Assembly (NCBI GenBank): GCA_024138025.1
Contig: JAMXBD010001097.1
Span: 124,001-188,000, forward strand
Direction of reading: 5' to 3'
Length of the DNA: 64,000 bases
DNA from: Combretum micranthum
Lineage: Eukaryota > Streptophyta > Magnoliopsida > Myrtales > Combretaceae
Within the stretch, counting starts at the first letter, position 1. Every line of letters starts with the position of its first letter. Under the pieces are notes generated by a model that made no database searches, was not told the origin of the DNA, and saw only the letters and a list, made by a program, of their open reading frames with translations. Positions 12,111-23,640 of the stretch are shown here, in pieces. The translations under genes were made by a program, and so were the position numbers.

Positions 12111-12900
12111 TTTCTTCAGGCGCTTAGTTAAAGGTGCAGCAATCGTATTGAAGTGCCCAATGAATCTCCTATAAAAACTCGCCAACCCTAGAAAAGCTTA
12201 TCAACTTAGTCATAGTTCTAAGAAAAAGCCACTACCTAATAGCTCTCATTATCTCATCATCTACTATTATCCCTTCATTGCTAACAACAAAGCCTAGAAA
12301 TAACAGCCTTTTTGCCATAAAAATAGACTTTTTCAGATTTGCATACAGTTTATTTTAAAGTAAACAGCCAATACACTTCTAAGATGATCTAATGTTCACC
12401 CTCAGTTCTACTATAAATCAGGATATCATGAAAATATACTACTACAAATCTCCCAATCAAAGGTTTTAATACCTGATTCATAACCCTCATAAAAGTACAA
12501 GGTGCATTGCTGAGGCCAAAGGGCATCATTAGCCATTCATGAGTCCCTTCTTAGTGTTAAAGGCTGTCTTCCATTCATCTTTAGGCTGATCCTAATTTGG
12601 TGGTAGCTACTCCTTAAATCCACCTTAGAAAAGACAACTGCTCCACTCATTCTACCCACCATATCCTCTAAGTGAGGGATTGGGAATTTATACCCAATAG
12701 TGATTTTGTTGATAGCTCTACTGCCAACACACATCTGCCAACTGTTGTCCTTCTTAGGTGTCAGTAATGTAGGTACAACACATGGATTCAAACTACCCTC
12801 AATAAACCCTTCTACATTAGCTCCTATACCTTCTTTAGTAAGATATATATCTCCTTTAGACCCATCCTATAGTGTGTGGTAGATTAGGTTAGCTCACTCT
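12110..12900 (-). pseudogene. Gypsy reverse transcriptase, active site altered (YFHD)
   Basis: Readings from 12790 down give [20 protein letters not shown], then [33 protein letters not shown] and [10 protein letters not shown], followed by YFHDILIYS at about 12410-12440. These are the ordered RT motifs of Ty3/Gypsy. The catalytic YxDD box normally reads YFDDILIYS; here the first Asp is His, which should abolish polymerase activity. Frameshifts occur between motifs. Confidence 0.88.
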
Positions 12901-12960
12901 AAGTACCAAATCAATTTGGTGCTGAATATCTCTTAAAGATGGTAACCCCTCTAGTAAGTC

Positions 12961-13510
12961 TTATGGTAGCACTTCTTTGAACTCCTCGAACACTTCCTTT
13001 ACACACTCTAGCACCTCACTACCACATTCCTCCTCCATTTTCATAACATTCTTCACAATCAAAGCATGCACCACCATGGATCCTTTAATAGTCTCCTCCA
13101 TCTCCTTTCTTGAATGAGTAATAATTAGGAAGAAATGCTTCTTAGCCTTAGTATCTTTGGAATGGTTAGTCATCTTAAAGGGAGCAAAGTGTATTTCACA
13201 CTGCCCTTCTCCAGTTTATATAAGTTCTCCCTTCCATCATATTTTGTATTCAAATCATACTGCCAGGGTTGCCTAAACAACACATGATAGGCATCTATGT
13301 CTACAATGTCACAGTAGACTTGGTCATGGTACTTGCTAATGGAAAACAGTACCCGGCATCTCTCTTTCACCTTTATTCTCTCAGCAGATTTGATCTACCC
13401 TATAGTGCAAGGGTTAGGATGTTTCTCAAATAGAAGCTGCAACTAGTTGACAAACATTATACCAATTATATTCTCATAACTCCCACTGTCTACAATCAGA
13501 TCAAACACTC
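12961..13510 (-). pseudogene. Gypsy aspartic protease and link to RT
   Basis: Around 13485-13505 the minus strand reads LIVDSGSYENIIG, the protease active site (D-S-G). It is followed by EKHPNPCTIG and a KERCRVLFSISKYHDQVYCD...VLFRQPWQYD stretch that ends the domain in this Gypsy group. A further ORF (13173-12961) covers the KKHFFLIITHSRKEME...VKEVFEEFKEVLP linker leading into RT. Frames change between the blocks. Confidence 0.8.
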
Positions 13511-13689
13511 TTCTACTAATAGTGCACTTAGTGCGAAATAATTGATGCCACTGAGTATCTTCCCCCTATTTTGGCAATAGCATAAGCCTTTTGATAACAC
13601 ATGTATGCTCAACGTCATCATCATCATTTCATAATACTCATCATCCCCATTAGGCTCACAAATCTCTCCCCCTTCATCCTGCTCTATCA

Positions 13690-14642
13690 TATTTACAGTT
13701 TTTCTATTTGGGCACTTGTTCGACCTATGACTTGATTGATTACAACGATAACACTTACCTAAGATAAGTTTAGCATATGGATTATTTTGCCTCTGATTAT
13801 CCTTAACCTCAACGGGCCAGTCACTTTATCATCCTTCTTCTCACCATTCACACTCTGCATCTCCTCAAGATTGTTATTTTTTTTTTTCAGTCATGGATTT
13901 GCTATTGCCAATCCCCTTAACTCCATACCTTCTACTTCCTCCATCAAAATGGCTACTCCTATCCTGTAGTATAATTTCAGCCCTAAGTGCCATGTTTTTC
14001 GCCTCATTCAAACTCATCAATACATTCCCCTCAGTTTTATCCTGAATTTGCAACTTCAACCCATCTACATATCTAACCACTTGTTGACCTTCACTTTTCC
14101 TCAAATCATTCCATTTAACCAATCTCATGAACTCGGATGTATAATCATGAATAGATCGTTGGCCTTAACGGCATCGCTGGTACTACTAGAAAAGAATTTG
14201 TTCATAGTTTGGAGGTAGAAAATCCTATTGTAACAACTGCTTCATATGGAACCATGTCCGCATAGGTTGTCTACCCTCTCTCTGCCTTTTATTATGCAAT
14301 CTCTCCTACCAAGCAAAGGCTCCTCCTTTCAACTATAATTGACCAACCTCACCCTACTCTCCTCCAGTATTTCTATGTAGTCAAAAAACTAATCTACTTC
14401 AGCCAACTAATCTAAAAATTCTTCTATATTTATATTATCTCTAAAATTAGAAATATCTACCTTTAAGCAGAAATCTCCACCATTGCCCTAATTGTATCCA
14501 TAATTATTCCATCGATATCTGCCTTTACCTTCACTGCCTCTCCTCTGCAGTTGCCTTTCTTCAAACAAAACCTCACCTTCTTCCTCAGAGTCTTCTTCTG
14601 AGATCTGTATTAACTGATTTGCAATGACAAACTGATTGATTA
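13690..14642 (-). pseudogene. Gypsy gag: Retrotrans_gag domain and CCHC knuckle
   Basis: From about 14480 to 14100 the readings follow Retrotrans_gag: KVDISNFRDNINIEEFLDWL, then MRTWFHMKQLL, then NYE. An ORF (14128-13874) has QQVVRYVDGLKLQIQDK and LNEAKNMALRAE, typical of gag C-terminal parts. At 13709-13760 there is CYRCNQSSHRSNKC, a complete C-X2-C-X4-H-X4-C knuckle. Several stops are present. The N-terminal part of gag is separated by the solo LTR inserted at 14643-17250 and continues at 17256-17496. Confidence 0.8.
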
Positions 14643-17250
14643 TGAAATAGACATGAATTCCTTAAAATTTCATATCAATGTGATATTAGAATGAAAAATA
14701 TATATGTGTGTATGCTTAGTAATATAATAAATGAATGTGTTATTTTATATGTGATTAGTATTATGAATTAATATTATTGTTGGATGTTTATAAATGTTTG
14801 TATAGTATAATAAATGTGTGTGTCTTTTTGCAAGTTAATATGCATATGTTATGTTTAGAATTTAATTAAATTGCTTTTGAATTTGTTTAAAACATGATAG
14901 AATTTTTGGCTAAATTTAGACCCACTTTTTGAGCTCAAATTTAATTCAAATGCATTTGAAATTTTCCCAAATTAAACCTAGGACAAATATACCCCTAATG
15001 ACAATTGTTGGATGAGTATTGGCTTGATTTTGAGCAAATTAAGACCTCTTTTTGGCAGCCTCAAATTGTCATACGAATTTCATCTTCTTTCTTTCTTTCT
15101 TTCTTTCTTCCTTCCTTTTTCTCAACCTAAAATCTTAAACCCTAAGCCAAGGTTTACTACAAGCTTAAGGATTTGAATAACATTCCAAGCCAAGATTCAA
15201 TCATGTGAGTTTAATGCAACCTTTATCTTTTATTTCATGTCTTATAATGTGTTGTTTGTAAATGTTAGAGTAGATATGATTTTGAGGTGATGATTGGTAT
15301 GAGATTGAATTGGTGCATGGATCATAGTTTGGATGAGACTATGTGATTAATGGAGTGGTAGTTTGCATCTCATAGGAGTGTGGATGTGTGGGGATGAGTG
15401 TTATAGAAAAATTGAAGGATTGAGTAGTGAGTTGAGAATTGAAGTGTGATTAGTGTTTTGATGATTTGATATAGAGTTCATGTTGTTAGGATAGCATATG
15501 GTTCATATAACAAGCCTTAGAAAGTTTGGACTAAGTTTGGAAAATTTTTAAGAAATGAACAAAGTGTAGAAAAACAGGGGATTTCAAAAACAATTTTCGT
15601 ATAGGTTAGATTTTGAGCGTACGTCGGCATCTGGGGATTCTACGCCGCCGGCGTAGAGACGGTGTAGAAGGCCCACAGAATCAAATTTCTTAAGGCCGAC
15701 CGAACGCCGCCGGCTTTCGCTAGGAAAGTTAGCCGGCGTTCTTTTATCCATATTGTACGCTGGCTGCTGGGAATCAAGGCCGCCGACGTACGTGTGAAAG
15801 CTGCCTGCGTATTTATGTAAGCGGCCGGTTACACCTCTCTGGATGTTTTGAAAATATTGGGTTTTGGATTCTACGCCGGCTCAAGGCCGCCGGCGTAGAA
15901 TGATGGCAGTCGGAGTAGCCTTGAACACTGCCCGCGTTGGCAGTGCGAATTTTTAGGACATTGTACACCAGCTCAACGCCACCGGCGTTGAGTACGGCGT
16001 ATCCCCTGTGTTTTCGAATTTTAAGAACTTTTTCTAAAATTTTTCGAAGTTTGTTATTTAAGCAATTATGTATTTATTAAGCGATCTAGGATATAATAGG
16101 ATGCTTAAATGCTTTATTTTGACTTTGAATTAATTTATTTGGATTTCTTGGATGTATTTATATTTTGTACTAGTTAATTAGAGCTTAAGCTAAGTGTGAA
16201 TTTGATATTGATTAAACAGTGATAGATCCTCGCCCAGTTGACTCCGTTAATGCCCGAGCTATATCAGGTACGCAGTAACTTGTTTGTCTCTTTGCTAGGG
16301 TAGGCATCAAGATTAAACTACTCAAAAATAAGAGAATACTATTGTTATATGTGTGTTGATTGTCATTGTTTGCCGTTGAATCTGGTTCGGAGAGCAGCAC
16401 CCTACTCAGATTGGGGGCAGGGTACTTTCTCGTTAACGGATAGAATTGTTTAGGAGATATGAGTATCCGAGCTACTCATATCAACCCCCTGAGCGTCGCG
16501 ATGTGTTACTCAGGAGCCCCTAGTATTACGGGCTACGCCGGAAGGTGGGGCTGCCTAGTCTGTATAAACAGTAGGGACCACTCAGGGAGGCGGATGTAAT
16601 ACTAAAACCCTGTTGTCCGGAGTTTGAATACTCTCGTGTTGTCTTATTAATTAAAGATTTATTATTGAATAAGCGATTGTTGCATAATGCATATAACCTA
16701 AGAATGTGTGATTCACTTTGCATTTGTATTCGTTACTTGTGTACTGGGCCTTTGGCTCATATTTTTTATCTATTTCAGGTGATGATTCCGATGAGTTCTA
16801 CACGAGTATGGGGTACGGAACCGACTTTGAAGATTATCTTGATGGGTTGGAGGATTAGAGATAACCATGGACTCAATGGACCCTATGAATGTAATAGATT
16901 AGATGAAATTCTTTTTGGTTGATGGTGTAATTTTGGTGTTAGTAGGATTGTGTTTTGAGGATTTGGTTAAGGCTTATAAAAAGCCTTTGGATGTAATATG
17001 TATATATGTATGTATGTAGCTATTTAAAAGTAGAGTTATTTCCGCTACTAAAACGTGTTGTAGTATAGCTTTGCTTAAGGTTTAAAAAAAAAAAATCTAT
17101 GTCTTTTGTTGTATAATATCTTATAGAATTAGATAAACAATTACTCAAACAATCCCTTTAGGCAACCTTACATATAATCTTAGGGGTTATATGTGGTTGG
17201 GGATCCGTTATCTCCTATTTCAAATATAGGGGTAATGGCAGGTCTTTACA
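14643..17250 (+). mobile_element. Solo LTR (Gypsy-type), 2608 bp, with exact TSD
   Basis: Begins TGAAATAGAC, ends GGTCTTTACA, and is flanked by GATTA at 14638-14642 and 17251-17255. It splits the gag of the minus-strand Gypsy element. There is no internal coding region, so it is a solo LTR. Landmarks in order: a TTTCTTTC pyrimidine tract (15088-15118) before AAACCCTAAGCC, the GC-rich palindrome cluster (15600-16020), and a TACTCATATCAACCCCC region (about 16470). It shares its first bases and layout with the solo LTR at 1598-5057, which lies in the opposite orientation. Confidence 0.9.
15600..16020. repeat. GC-rich cluster of CGCCGGCG palindromic words
   Basis: Within an AT-rich LTR, a 400-bp island repeats variants of one word: TACGCCGCCGGCGTA (15641-15655), AACGCCGCCGGC (15703-15714), AGCCGGCGTT (15731-15740), GGCCGCCGACGTACG (about 15779-15793), then CTACGCCGGC paired with GCCGCCGGCGTAG (15871-15898), and CTCAACGCCACCGGCGTTGAG (15972-15992). 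Several are near-perfect palindromes able to form hairpins. No coding frame explains them. Confidence 0.8.
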
Positions 17251-17255
17251 GATTA

Positions 17256-17496
17256 GGCTGCCACTGGCTTCTCTTGCCATAGGTTCTCTACTAATATCAT
17301 TCCCACTTCTGTTGGTATCGACTACCATTGTGTTGAAATGCCCAACCAAATCTGCGACAAGCTACTCTATTCATCGTAATCTTCAATCCATGGCATCAAT
17401 TACATCCTAAGAACCATTTGATTTGTTCCATGGAATCCCTTATACTTATCACAGCCAAGACTGCAACCGCTTTCGGCATCATTGCCAGATGCCATC
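17256..17496 (-). pseudogene. Gypsy gag N-terminal part
   Basis: An ATG at 17496 (minus strand) opens MASGNDAESGC and runs with stops towards 17256, where the solo LTR interrupts it. It lies just downstream of the presumed LTR end and primer site at 17515-17535, as gag should. The protein similarity is weak on its own; the call rests on position and on continuity with 14642 after removal of the solo LTR and its TSD. Confidence 0.6.
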
Positions 17497-17532
17497 TTCG
17501 TAGGAACTCACCATGTTCTAATACCACTCTGA

Positions 17533-18145
17533 TGCAGCGTGAAAGCATAAAACAAAACTGATCGAACAAACTGATTGAATCAAGAGATTAAAGCTTGTAA
17601 AATGATTGCAACTTTCTTGAGATAATTCTCAATTACAGTTTTGAAAGAGTAATAATAATGTTCTAATCTCAAAAGATAGAGTTTAGAGACTATATATACT
17701 AACACATAGAAGCCTTAAAGATAAAAAAAGAAAATAATTCATCAAAATAAAAGCTGGAAGATAGACTGGTGGCCTTAGAACGTTGTCATCGGTTAGCATT
17801 TAGAAAGAGAGAAAAAAAAAAAAAAAGAGATCATTGTAGGCCGGCTAAAAGCCAATGGCTTTCCTTGATACACGGCGGCTTTATGATATATATTGGAGGT
17901 GTAAGATGTCAGTGTTCCTTCTACTTAAAATCCACGATCAGAGTGTAAGCCATGGTACAATTTGATAACTCATCTTCAATTCAATGCCTGCCATGAAGGC
18001 CGACGGCCTTCATTCCTAGGTTAGCGACCTTCATGCAAAAACTGGCGGCTTTGACTAGTTTGTATATGCTTCGTTGCTCGTTCGTTCTTCGACTTGTTAG
18101 GCTTGTTTAAATAATCCATAACTAAGTCTTCTACTGCATTATACA
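17533..18145 (-). repeat. Probable 5' LTR of the dead Gypsy element
   Basis: On the minus strand it would start TGTATAATGC at 18145 and end TTTCACGCTGCA at 17533, followed by TCAGAG and a TGGTATTAGAAC primer-site-like word (about 17515-17526). The inner end is well placed relative to gag; the outer end is a guess from TG...CA rules. It contains palindromic words including TGAAGGCCGACGGCCTTCA (17994-18012) and GGCCGGCTAAAAGCC (about 17841-17855). Confidence 0.5.
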
Positions 18146-18634
18146 TGTTATTAAAAAAAGTTCTCTTTCATATATATATATATATAATTATATTTATTTT
18201 TATGATAATGCGTGAAATTTGGATATTTGGTTGTTCTACAATTTAATTTGAGTAGAATGTTATTGTCACCAATGTATACATATAGATATCTTTTTTTTTT
18301 ATCGCACATGCATCGTGGGTGTATCGTTTACTAGTTTAAATTAAGCAAAAGATCATAGTCTTTAGATTTAATAAAAACAAATTATTTAAATTGAGCTAAA
18401 GATCACAATTTGTGGATTCAATAAAAGTTTTCATATCCAATCTCTTAACTTCATTATCTTCGAATATCATGTCTACAATTTCCATGAAAGTTTGGAATTT
18501 CGAAACAAAAAAAAAAATAATTTTTGTATGACATGTTTACATTATGCACATGCATTTGTCTACAAACATTTGTCATTCTATATATTTTTAATAGCTCATA
18601 TGCTACTTGGTATCTTCTACCATTATGAATATAT
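18146..18634. other. AT-rich spacer, nothing recognised
   Basis: No gene, terminus or repeat could be supported between the Gypsy 5' LTR and the Copia solo LTR, apart from short (TA)n and poly-T runs. Confidence 0.5.
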
Positions 18635-19359
18635 TGTTGGATTATAGATCTAACTCATATGGTCTATAACCAAAGAATCTTAAATATGTGTTGTATATAT
18701 TTTGAAGACAATAAAATCAATGATATCCTAAGTATATGAGATATACTTGGAAGAGGACTTGGAATAAGGAGATTTTTGCAAAAAAGAAAGATGATTTTTT
18801 TATGCAAGCTAGCCATTGGGATAGATATATTGCCAGCCTTGAAAGTGCAATAGTCAGCCTTGAAATTGGAATTTTTTGCTGAGAGCTGCAGATTGTCTAG
18901 GCTGGCTTCAATGCCCCCAGCCTAGAGGTTTACGTCGTCATATGGTGGTAAGTTGCCGAAGTATTTATCGTCATTGGAACGCTAAAATTCAATACCATTT
19001 TCTATGCCGCCAATCTTTGTTTATTTCGTGCTAGCCTATGTATGTCTGTTAGTTTTCCCTTCGTGTTGCATATAAATACTTCTTTTTGTCCTCGGGTTTG
19101 TATGAGGAGTGTGAGAAGCTATTCTCAAAACCTAGAGAGAGACTATAGAGAGAGAAAGGCTTATTGTTGAGTAATATCTACCATTTGTTGTGAGAATAGT
19201 GAGATCCACTAGTGACATATAGTGAGAAATTGTATAACCCATTTTATGACGGTCCAATGGTTTATTTCCTAAATTGAGGTTTTCTACGTAAATCCTGGTG
19301 TGATTTCAATTTCGCATTATCTTTTATTAGAACTGTTAAGGTCGGATCTTTTCCTAACA
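18635..19359 (+). mobile_element. Solo LTR (Copia-type), 725 bp, with exact TSD
   Basis: Begins TGTTGGATTATAG and ends GATCTTTTCCTAACA, with TATAT on both sides (18630-18634 and 19360-19364). The end region with TTTTCTACGTAAATCCTGGTGTG is the usual U5 pattern of Tork/Tnt1-type Copia LTRs. There is no internal region, so it is a solo LTR. It also carries repeated CAGCCTTGAAA and GGCTGGCTTCAATGCC words (18830-18930). Confidence 0.88.
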
Positions 19360-20201
19360 TATATTTTTATATTAATTTTTTTGAATAAAACGTCTGGTGC
19401 ATTTATTTGATATCATTTATTTTGAGATACTAGCATAACAAGCACTTCAAATTTGTGTTTAGAAAAATTAAATCTACCTTAATATTTGTGAAGAAGAAAA
19501 AGAATTATCATGACAATATAGTGTTGATTTTCCTTTAGCAACTACTCGTGATATAATTTTGTTTTGAATTTCCTTCAATTACTCATGGTATAAATTAGTT
19601 TTAATTTTCCAAATTTTATTAGATCTTGATTTAATTTGTTTGTTTAAACGCTATAACATGCAAAAGGGATGAAATATTTCCGGTTTATATGGACATAGAA
19701 ATAATACTGAAAGACTTAATGGCCATCGTAATTTGTTACAAATGGCCTCGTACTTTCATGAAGAAGAAAACTAGAGCTTAATTTTGTTATATGCAAATAA
19801 TAAATATTTTGTCACAAGTAATAAATATTTTCATCCATTTATGCATAACAACTATAATGAAGTACTCAATGCCCATTATAACTTATCACGAACTAGACTT
19901 TATTTTTATACAGATAAAAATTGGAGAGATGATGATGAAAGACTCGATAAGCATTGCTATTTATTACAAAAAATATGCCTTCAGTATTTGCTATAAATCA
20001 AAATTAGAGACCGACTTTGTTTTATATAGAGGGTATGCACGCCCCTAAGTTAGAACATTTCCGATTTATCTGTGTATTGAAATGACAGTGAAGACATAAT
20101 TGTCATTGTATTCTATTCCAAATAGCCTATATTTTTAAAACACCAAAATCAAAGACGAAATGCAACTCAAGCCCAAGCATTCCATTAATTAAATAAAATA
20201 A
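19360..20201. other. AT-rich spacer with a decayed 70-90 bp repeat
   Basis: Three diverged copies of a segment ending in ACAAATGGCCT, ACAAAAAATATGCCT and CAAATAGCCT lie near 19680-19750, 19890-19980 and 20055-20125. The two overlapping small ORFs at 19784-20048 fall on this repeat and match nothing I know. No gene is called. Confidence 0.4.
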
Positions 20202-20614
20202 GGATTAATTATAAAAACAAGACTTGTGTTTTGACAAATTTACAAAGACATGATCAATGCTAATTTTTTTTCTTTTTAAAAATAGGAGTTTCATACAAAA
20301 ATATTAATATTATTTAATAATTTTAAAATGATACATGTCAATATTTTATTAGTCATAAAAATTAATTTTGCATTCTTTTTTAATTTTCTTGTTTAAAAAA
20401 AATAATTTGCAATATTTATTTTAATTTATCTAGTAATATTTTTATTAAATTAATTTTTCTAATCTAATAAAACTCTAACACATATTCCTCTAACAGTAAT
20501 TTATTATATTGATATTTTTCTATAAAAAATCAAATCATCTATTTGTCAAGAAAATTAACATGAGTTATGTTAGTAAATTAAACAAAATAATGATCATGTT
20601 TTTGTAATTAACCC
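20202..20614 (+). mobile_element. MITE with 9-bp TSD (Mutator-type), 413 bp
   Basis: Left end GGATTAATTATAAAAACAAG; the reverse complement of the right end is GGGTTAATTACAAAAACATG. Flanks are ATAAAATAA (20193-20201) and ATGAAATAA (20615-20623), eight of nine bases alike, the TSD length of Mutator-like elements. No ORF inside. Confidence 0.75.
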
Positions 20615-20877
20615 ATGAAATAATTGGAGCGAGACATCTAATCATACTGCACTTAAAATCTATTTTTTTTTTCTATTCCTTTAAATTTTTTCATGAATCA
20701 TTTTCATTGTTAACAAATTAAAAGAAAATGTAGTTTTGCAAATTCCATACATTAACCTTTTTCGGGAGTAATGGCCAAAAAAAAAAAACTTTTCAAGTGA
20801 TACAGCTATTTGTGTTTCTATATTGTTTATTAATTTATTGAATGACCGCAGGTAAGGCTTAAGATGCGGACATAGTG

Positions 20878-21140
20878 TGTATATATATACACGCATACGG
20901 TGTAACATGTTTATACTTTTCACATATCATATGCCTTCTTTTTGCTTAGTTATGAGCGAAAGATTTCACAGATATAAACCGTTTTCATCATCTCATCTCT
21001 TTGTGATTTAATTTTTCTAGCAGCACCACCACCAAAGAAAAAAAAAAAAAAGAAAAAGAAAAAGAAACAAAGAAATAGTTATCATAATCTCATCTCGTTT
21101 TACTTTAAAAATTTTCCTTGCAGTACCCAAAAAAAAAAAA
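20878..21140 (+). promoter_or_regulatory. Probable core promoter and 5' leader of the NBS-LRR gene
   Basis: A TATATATATACAC stretch at about 20880-20892 could be the TATA box. Just before the ATG is TTTTCCTTGCAG ending at 21123, a strong intron acceptor, then TACCC and an A-run into ATGGCGG. This suggests a 5' UTR intron, which many plant NBS-LRR genes have. Transcription start and donor cannot be fixed from sequence. Confidence 0.35.
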
Positions 21141-21850
21141 ATGGCGGAAATGGCGGTTTTAAGTGGGGTTGTACGACCTGCTACTGAGTCACTTTGCGGA
21201 GCCATTAGAGGGCAACTGAAGTATGTAGTGTGTTACAGCACCTATATTAAGGATCTAGATCGTGTGTTGGTGCATCTGAGTAACTCAAGAGAAACGGTTA
21301 CTCATCAGGTTGATGAAGCCACCCGAGATGCAAAAAATATTGAGAACGAAGTGAAAAACTGGTTGGAACAGGTAAGCAACCTAATTGAAGAAGCAAAAGA
21401 AGTCTTGGAAAAGCATAGGATTTCCAAGAAAGGTTGTTTTCGTGGAGTCGTTCCAAATCCCTCTGTTCGGTACCGTATTGCTAAGCAAGCTGAGGATCGA
21501 AGGAAAGCCATTGACGAACTTCTAAGAAGAAGAAATGAATTCTGTAGAATCTCGTACCCAAATGCGCCACCAGGGATAGTCACAGACACATACGCTGCAG
21601 GCGGAAGTCAATGGATCAGGTCAAAATCGAGAACTTCTCTTCTGGAGGACATCAACAATGCTTTGTTGGATCCTACTACCAGAATTGTTGGGATTTGGGG
21701 TGCTTCTGGTGTGGGCAAGTCTACTTTATTGAAGCAAGTTGAAGAGCAAGTCCGTAAAAAGAGTTTTAATTATGATTTTGATGAGGTCGCTGTTGCCGTT
21801 GTGTCCAGATCTCCCAACCCAGAAGCGATCCAAGATGACTTGGCATATAG
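21141..21850 (+). CDS. NBS-LRR exon 1: coiled coil and P-loop
   Basis: Starts ATGGCGGAAATGGCGG; the start fits the MAE opening of this family. Residues about 1-150 form the coiled-coil domain, with the conserved VKNWLEQV stretch (71-78). The P-loop is GASGVGKST at 187-195, and FDEVAVAVVSRSPN (about 213-226) is the RNBS-A region. The donor is ATATAG|GTTAGA at 21850/21851, phase 2. The open frame runs on to 21911 into intron, but the family sequence ends at the donor: joining 21850 to 29165 restores YRLGLRFDEE across the junction, exactly the family pattern. No frame damage in this exon. Confidence 0.92.
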
Positions 21851-22775
21851 GTTAGACTGCCAAAAATTCTTCCTACCTAACCTGCACTTATGTTTGGTTG
21901 AATGCAATTAAATCAATATTTTAGTTTTATTCTTATGAAATATTTATTTTTTTATTTAATTTGTGAAAAAATTTATTAAAAGAATGTTTATTACATGTGA
22001 CATAGAATAAATAATGAATCCTATTCTTTTCTTTTATTGAAAAAATGACTATTCATATTAAAAAAATGTTTCATTTCAAAAATACTTTTTAACTAAAAAT
22101 AAGAAATTATTATTTCTTTTCAGTGTTATTCCATTCTAACAAACTAAACTATCATGCCATAAATTTGTTTTATTGGGTTTATATGTTTTAATATAATTTT
22201 TATGAATTAAACATTTAAGATCTCAAATCTATATAAATTATGTTTTTAGACTTTTCTTTTCAGCTAAGTGTATTTACATATTCTATTTTATTATTGTGTT
22301 TTGAGATGAAATAATAATGAAAAATATAAATGTCATTTTTTAGGGATGAAATAATGGTTTTTTTGAGGGAAAAATGTAATATATTAATTAGAGGGAACAC
22401 TCACCTCTTTAGCTGACTAGGATACCACTTATGGTTTTATTATGTTTTTTATTTATTTTTTTTACATTTTATGGATTTAATTAAATTATAATGTTCAGTA
22501 AATTATAAATTTTATAATTTATTTAATATTTAAACTATTTAATAATATTGTACTAACTTTTTTAAAAATTATATTAGATAATATTATCAATTTTAATATA
22601 TAAAATTTTGTATTAAAAATATTTAACCAGCAAAAATTAATTTACCAACCTTAAACGAAGAAAAAATCGCAAGCGCGAAATGTGTAAACTTTTTACTGAA
22701 CACCTGTAAAATAAATAACATAAAAATAATCAGCAATTATTTAATAAAAAGAATATGAAAAAAACGAAAAAAAAA
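21851..22775. other. Intron 1, proximal part, AT-rich
   Basis: Non-coding, very AT-rich intron sequence without recognisable element ends. Intron 1 as a whole runs 21851-29164, starting GTTAGA and ending CATGACAG. Confidence 0.7.
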
Positions 22776-23115
22776 AAAGGGATTATCAGCGCCGTATGGG
22801 GTGCTGGATTCTCAAATCGGCGGTCGTTGAAAACGAGCCAAAAAAAAAGAAGAGAGGGAGCATGAGAGGAGAGAGAATGAGCTGATGAAAATCAGTGAGC
22901 GCGAGAGGGACATTCGTTTGCACGGTGTTAATATAGGGGACTAAGAGACGAGTGGATAAAGTGAGAAGTCTCGTCTCTGTCTCAAGCAGCAGCAAAACTC
23001 ATTTCTCTTCTGAATAGAGATGGGTTCGGTTATTGATTGGGATAAAGGGGATAGTTTCACCCATTTATTCGAATCAACAGGCAAACTCTCGTCTTGGCTG
23101 ATATTATATTGATAA
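22776..23115 (+). other. Purine-rich island with exon-like ORF inside intron 1 (possible captured 5' gene end)
   Basis: After AT-rich intron, composition changes to a GA-rich leader with AGAGGAGAGAGAATGAGCTG and GAGCGCGAGAGGG, then an ATG at 23020 opening MGSVIDWDKGDSFTHL and continuing to a stop at about 23110. The pattern of a GA-rich leader and a short first exon is typical of a plant gene start. I do not recognise the protein, and no continuation was found. It may be a gene piece carried in by the neighbouring CACTA element. This is inference. Confidence 0.3.
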
Positions 23116-23640
23116 GAGGGGTGAGTTTTGTTTCTTAAATCTGCCTCTCTTGAACGAATTTTTACTAATGATGGGACTAGAAAATGTATAGAGGTATTTT
23201 TGTAATTTACTATTATACTTAGTATTAGTTGGTGCTTGAAATAGAACATTTATTTACCAGTTCCTTGTTTTATTATTGGTACTAGCTTTGGGATAGGACA
23301 TCGAACCTTAAGAGTATCAACAAAATTTGAAGAAAAGAGTACATTATCGAAGATGTGAGAAATCCTTTATTTACCAGACAACTCATATTTACTAGACAAC
23401 TCAAACCTATTACTAGAGCCAGACATGAACCGCTAGTTCTCTGTTCCAGAATTGGTGAAACTAGAACCAAACGCATAGGAGTTGGTTTGTTTCCCCATTT
23501 TCACCATTCTTGTGTGTGCTTGTATATATCAAATAATGGACAATATAAAAATTCTTATCCTGAGCCATGTGTACCATATGTGGTAGAAATAAATTGTACT
23601 GCATAGTATTTCATAAATGTGCTATCTATTTTCTATTAAC
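23116..23640. other. Intron 1 sequence, nothing recognised
   Basis: Mixed-composition sequence containing an 83-codon ORF (23355-23606) that resembles no family I know; direct repeats TTTACCAGACAACTCA and TTTACTAGACAACTCA lie at 23370-23405. No gene is called. Confidence 0.4.

Noticed and set aside
16212..16922. Overlapping ORFs of 60-85 codons in the solo LTR 14643-17250
   Set aside because: They lie in the LTR on both strands, resemble no protein, and the LTR is defined by an exact TSD.
19784..20048. Two overlapping 70-85 codon ORFs
   Set aside because: They coincide with a decayed 70-90 bp repeat in AT-rich sequence and match no family.
21305..21589. 94-codon minus-strand ORF over exon 1 (also 30208-30558, 30954-31232, 58285-58768)
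   Set aside because: Antisense shadows of the NBS-LRR exons.
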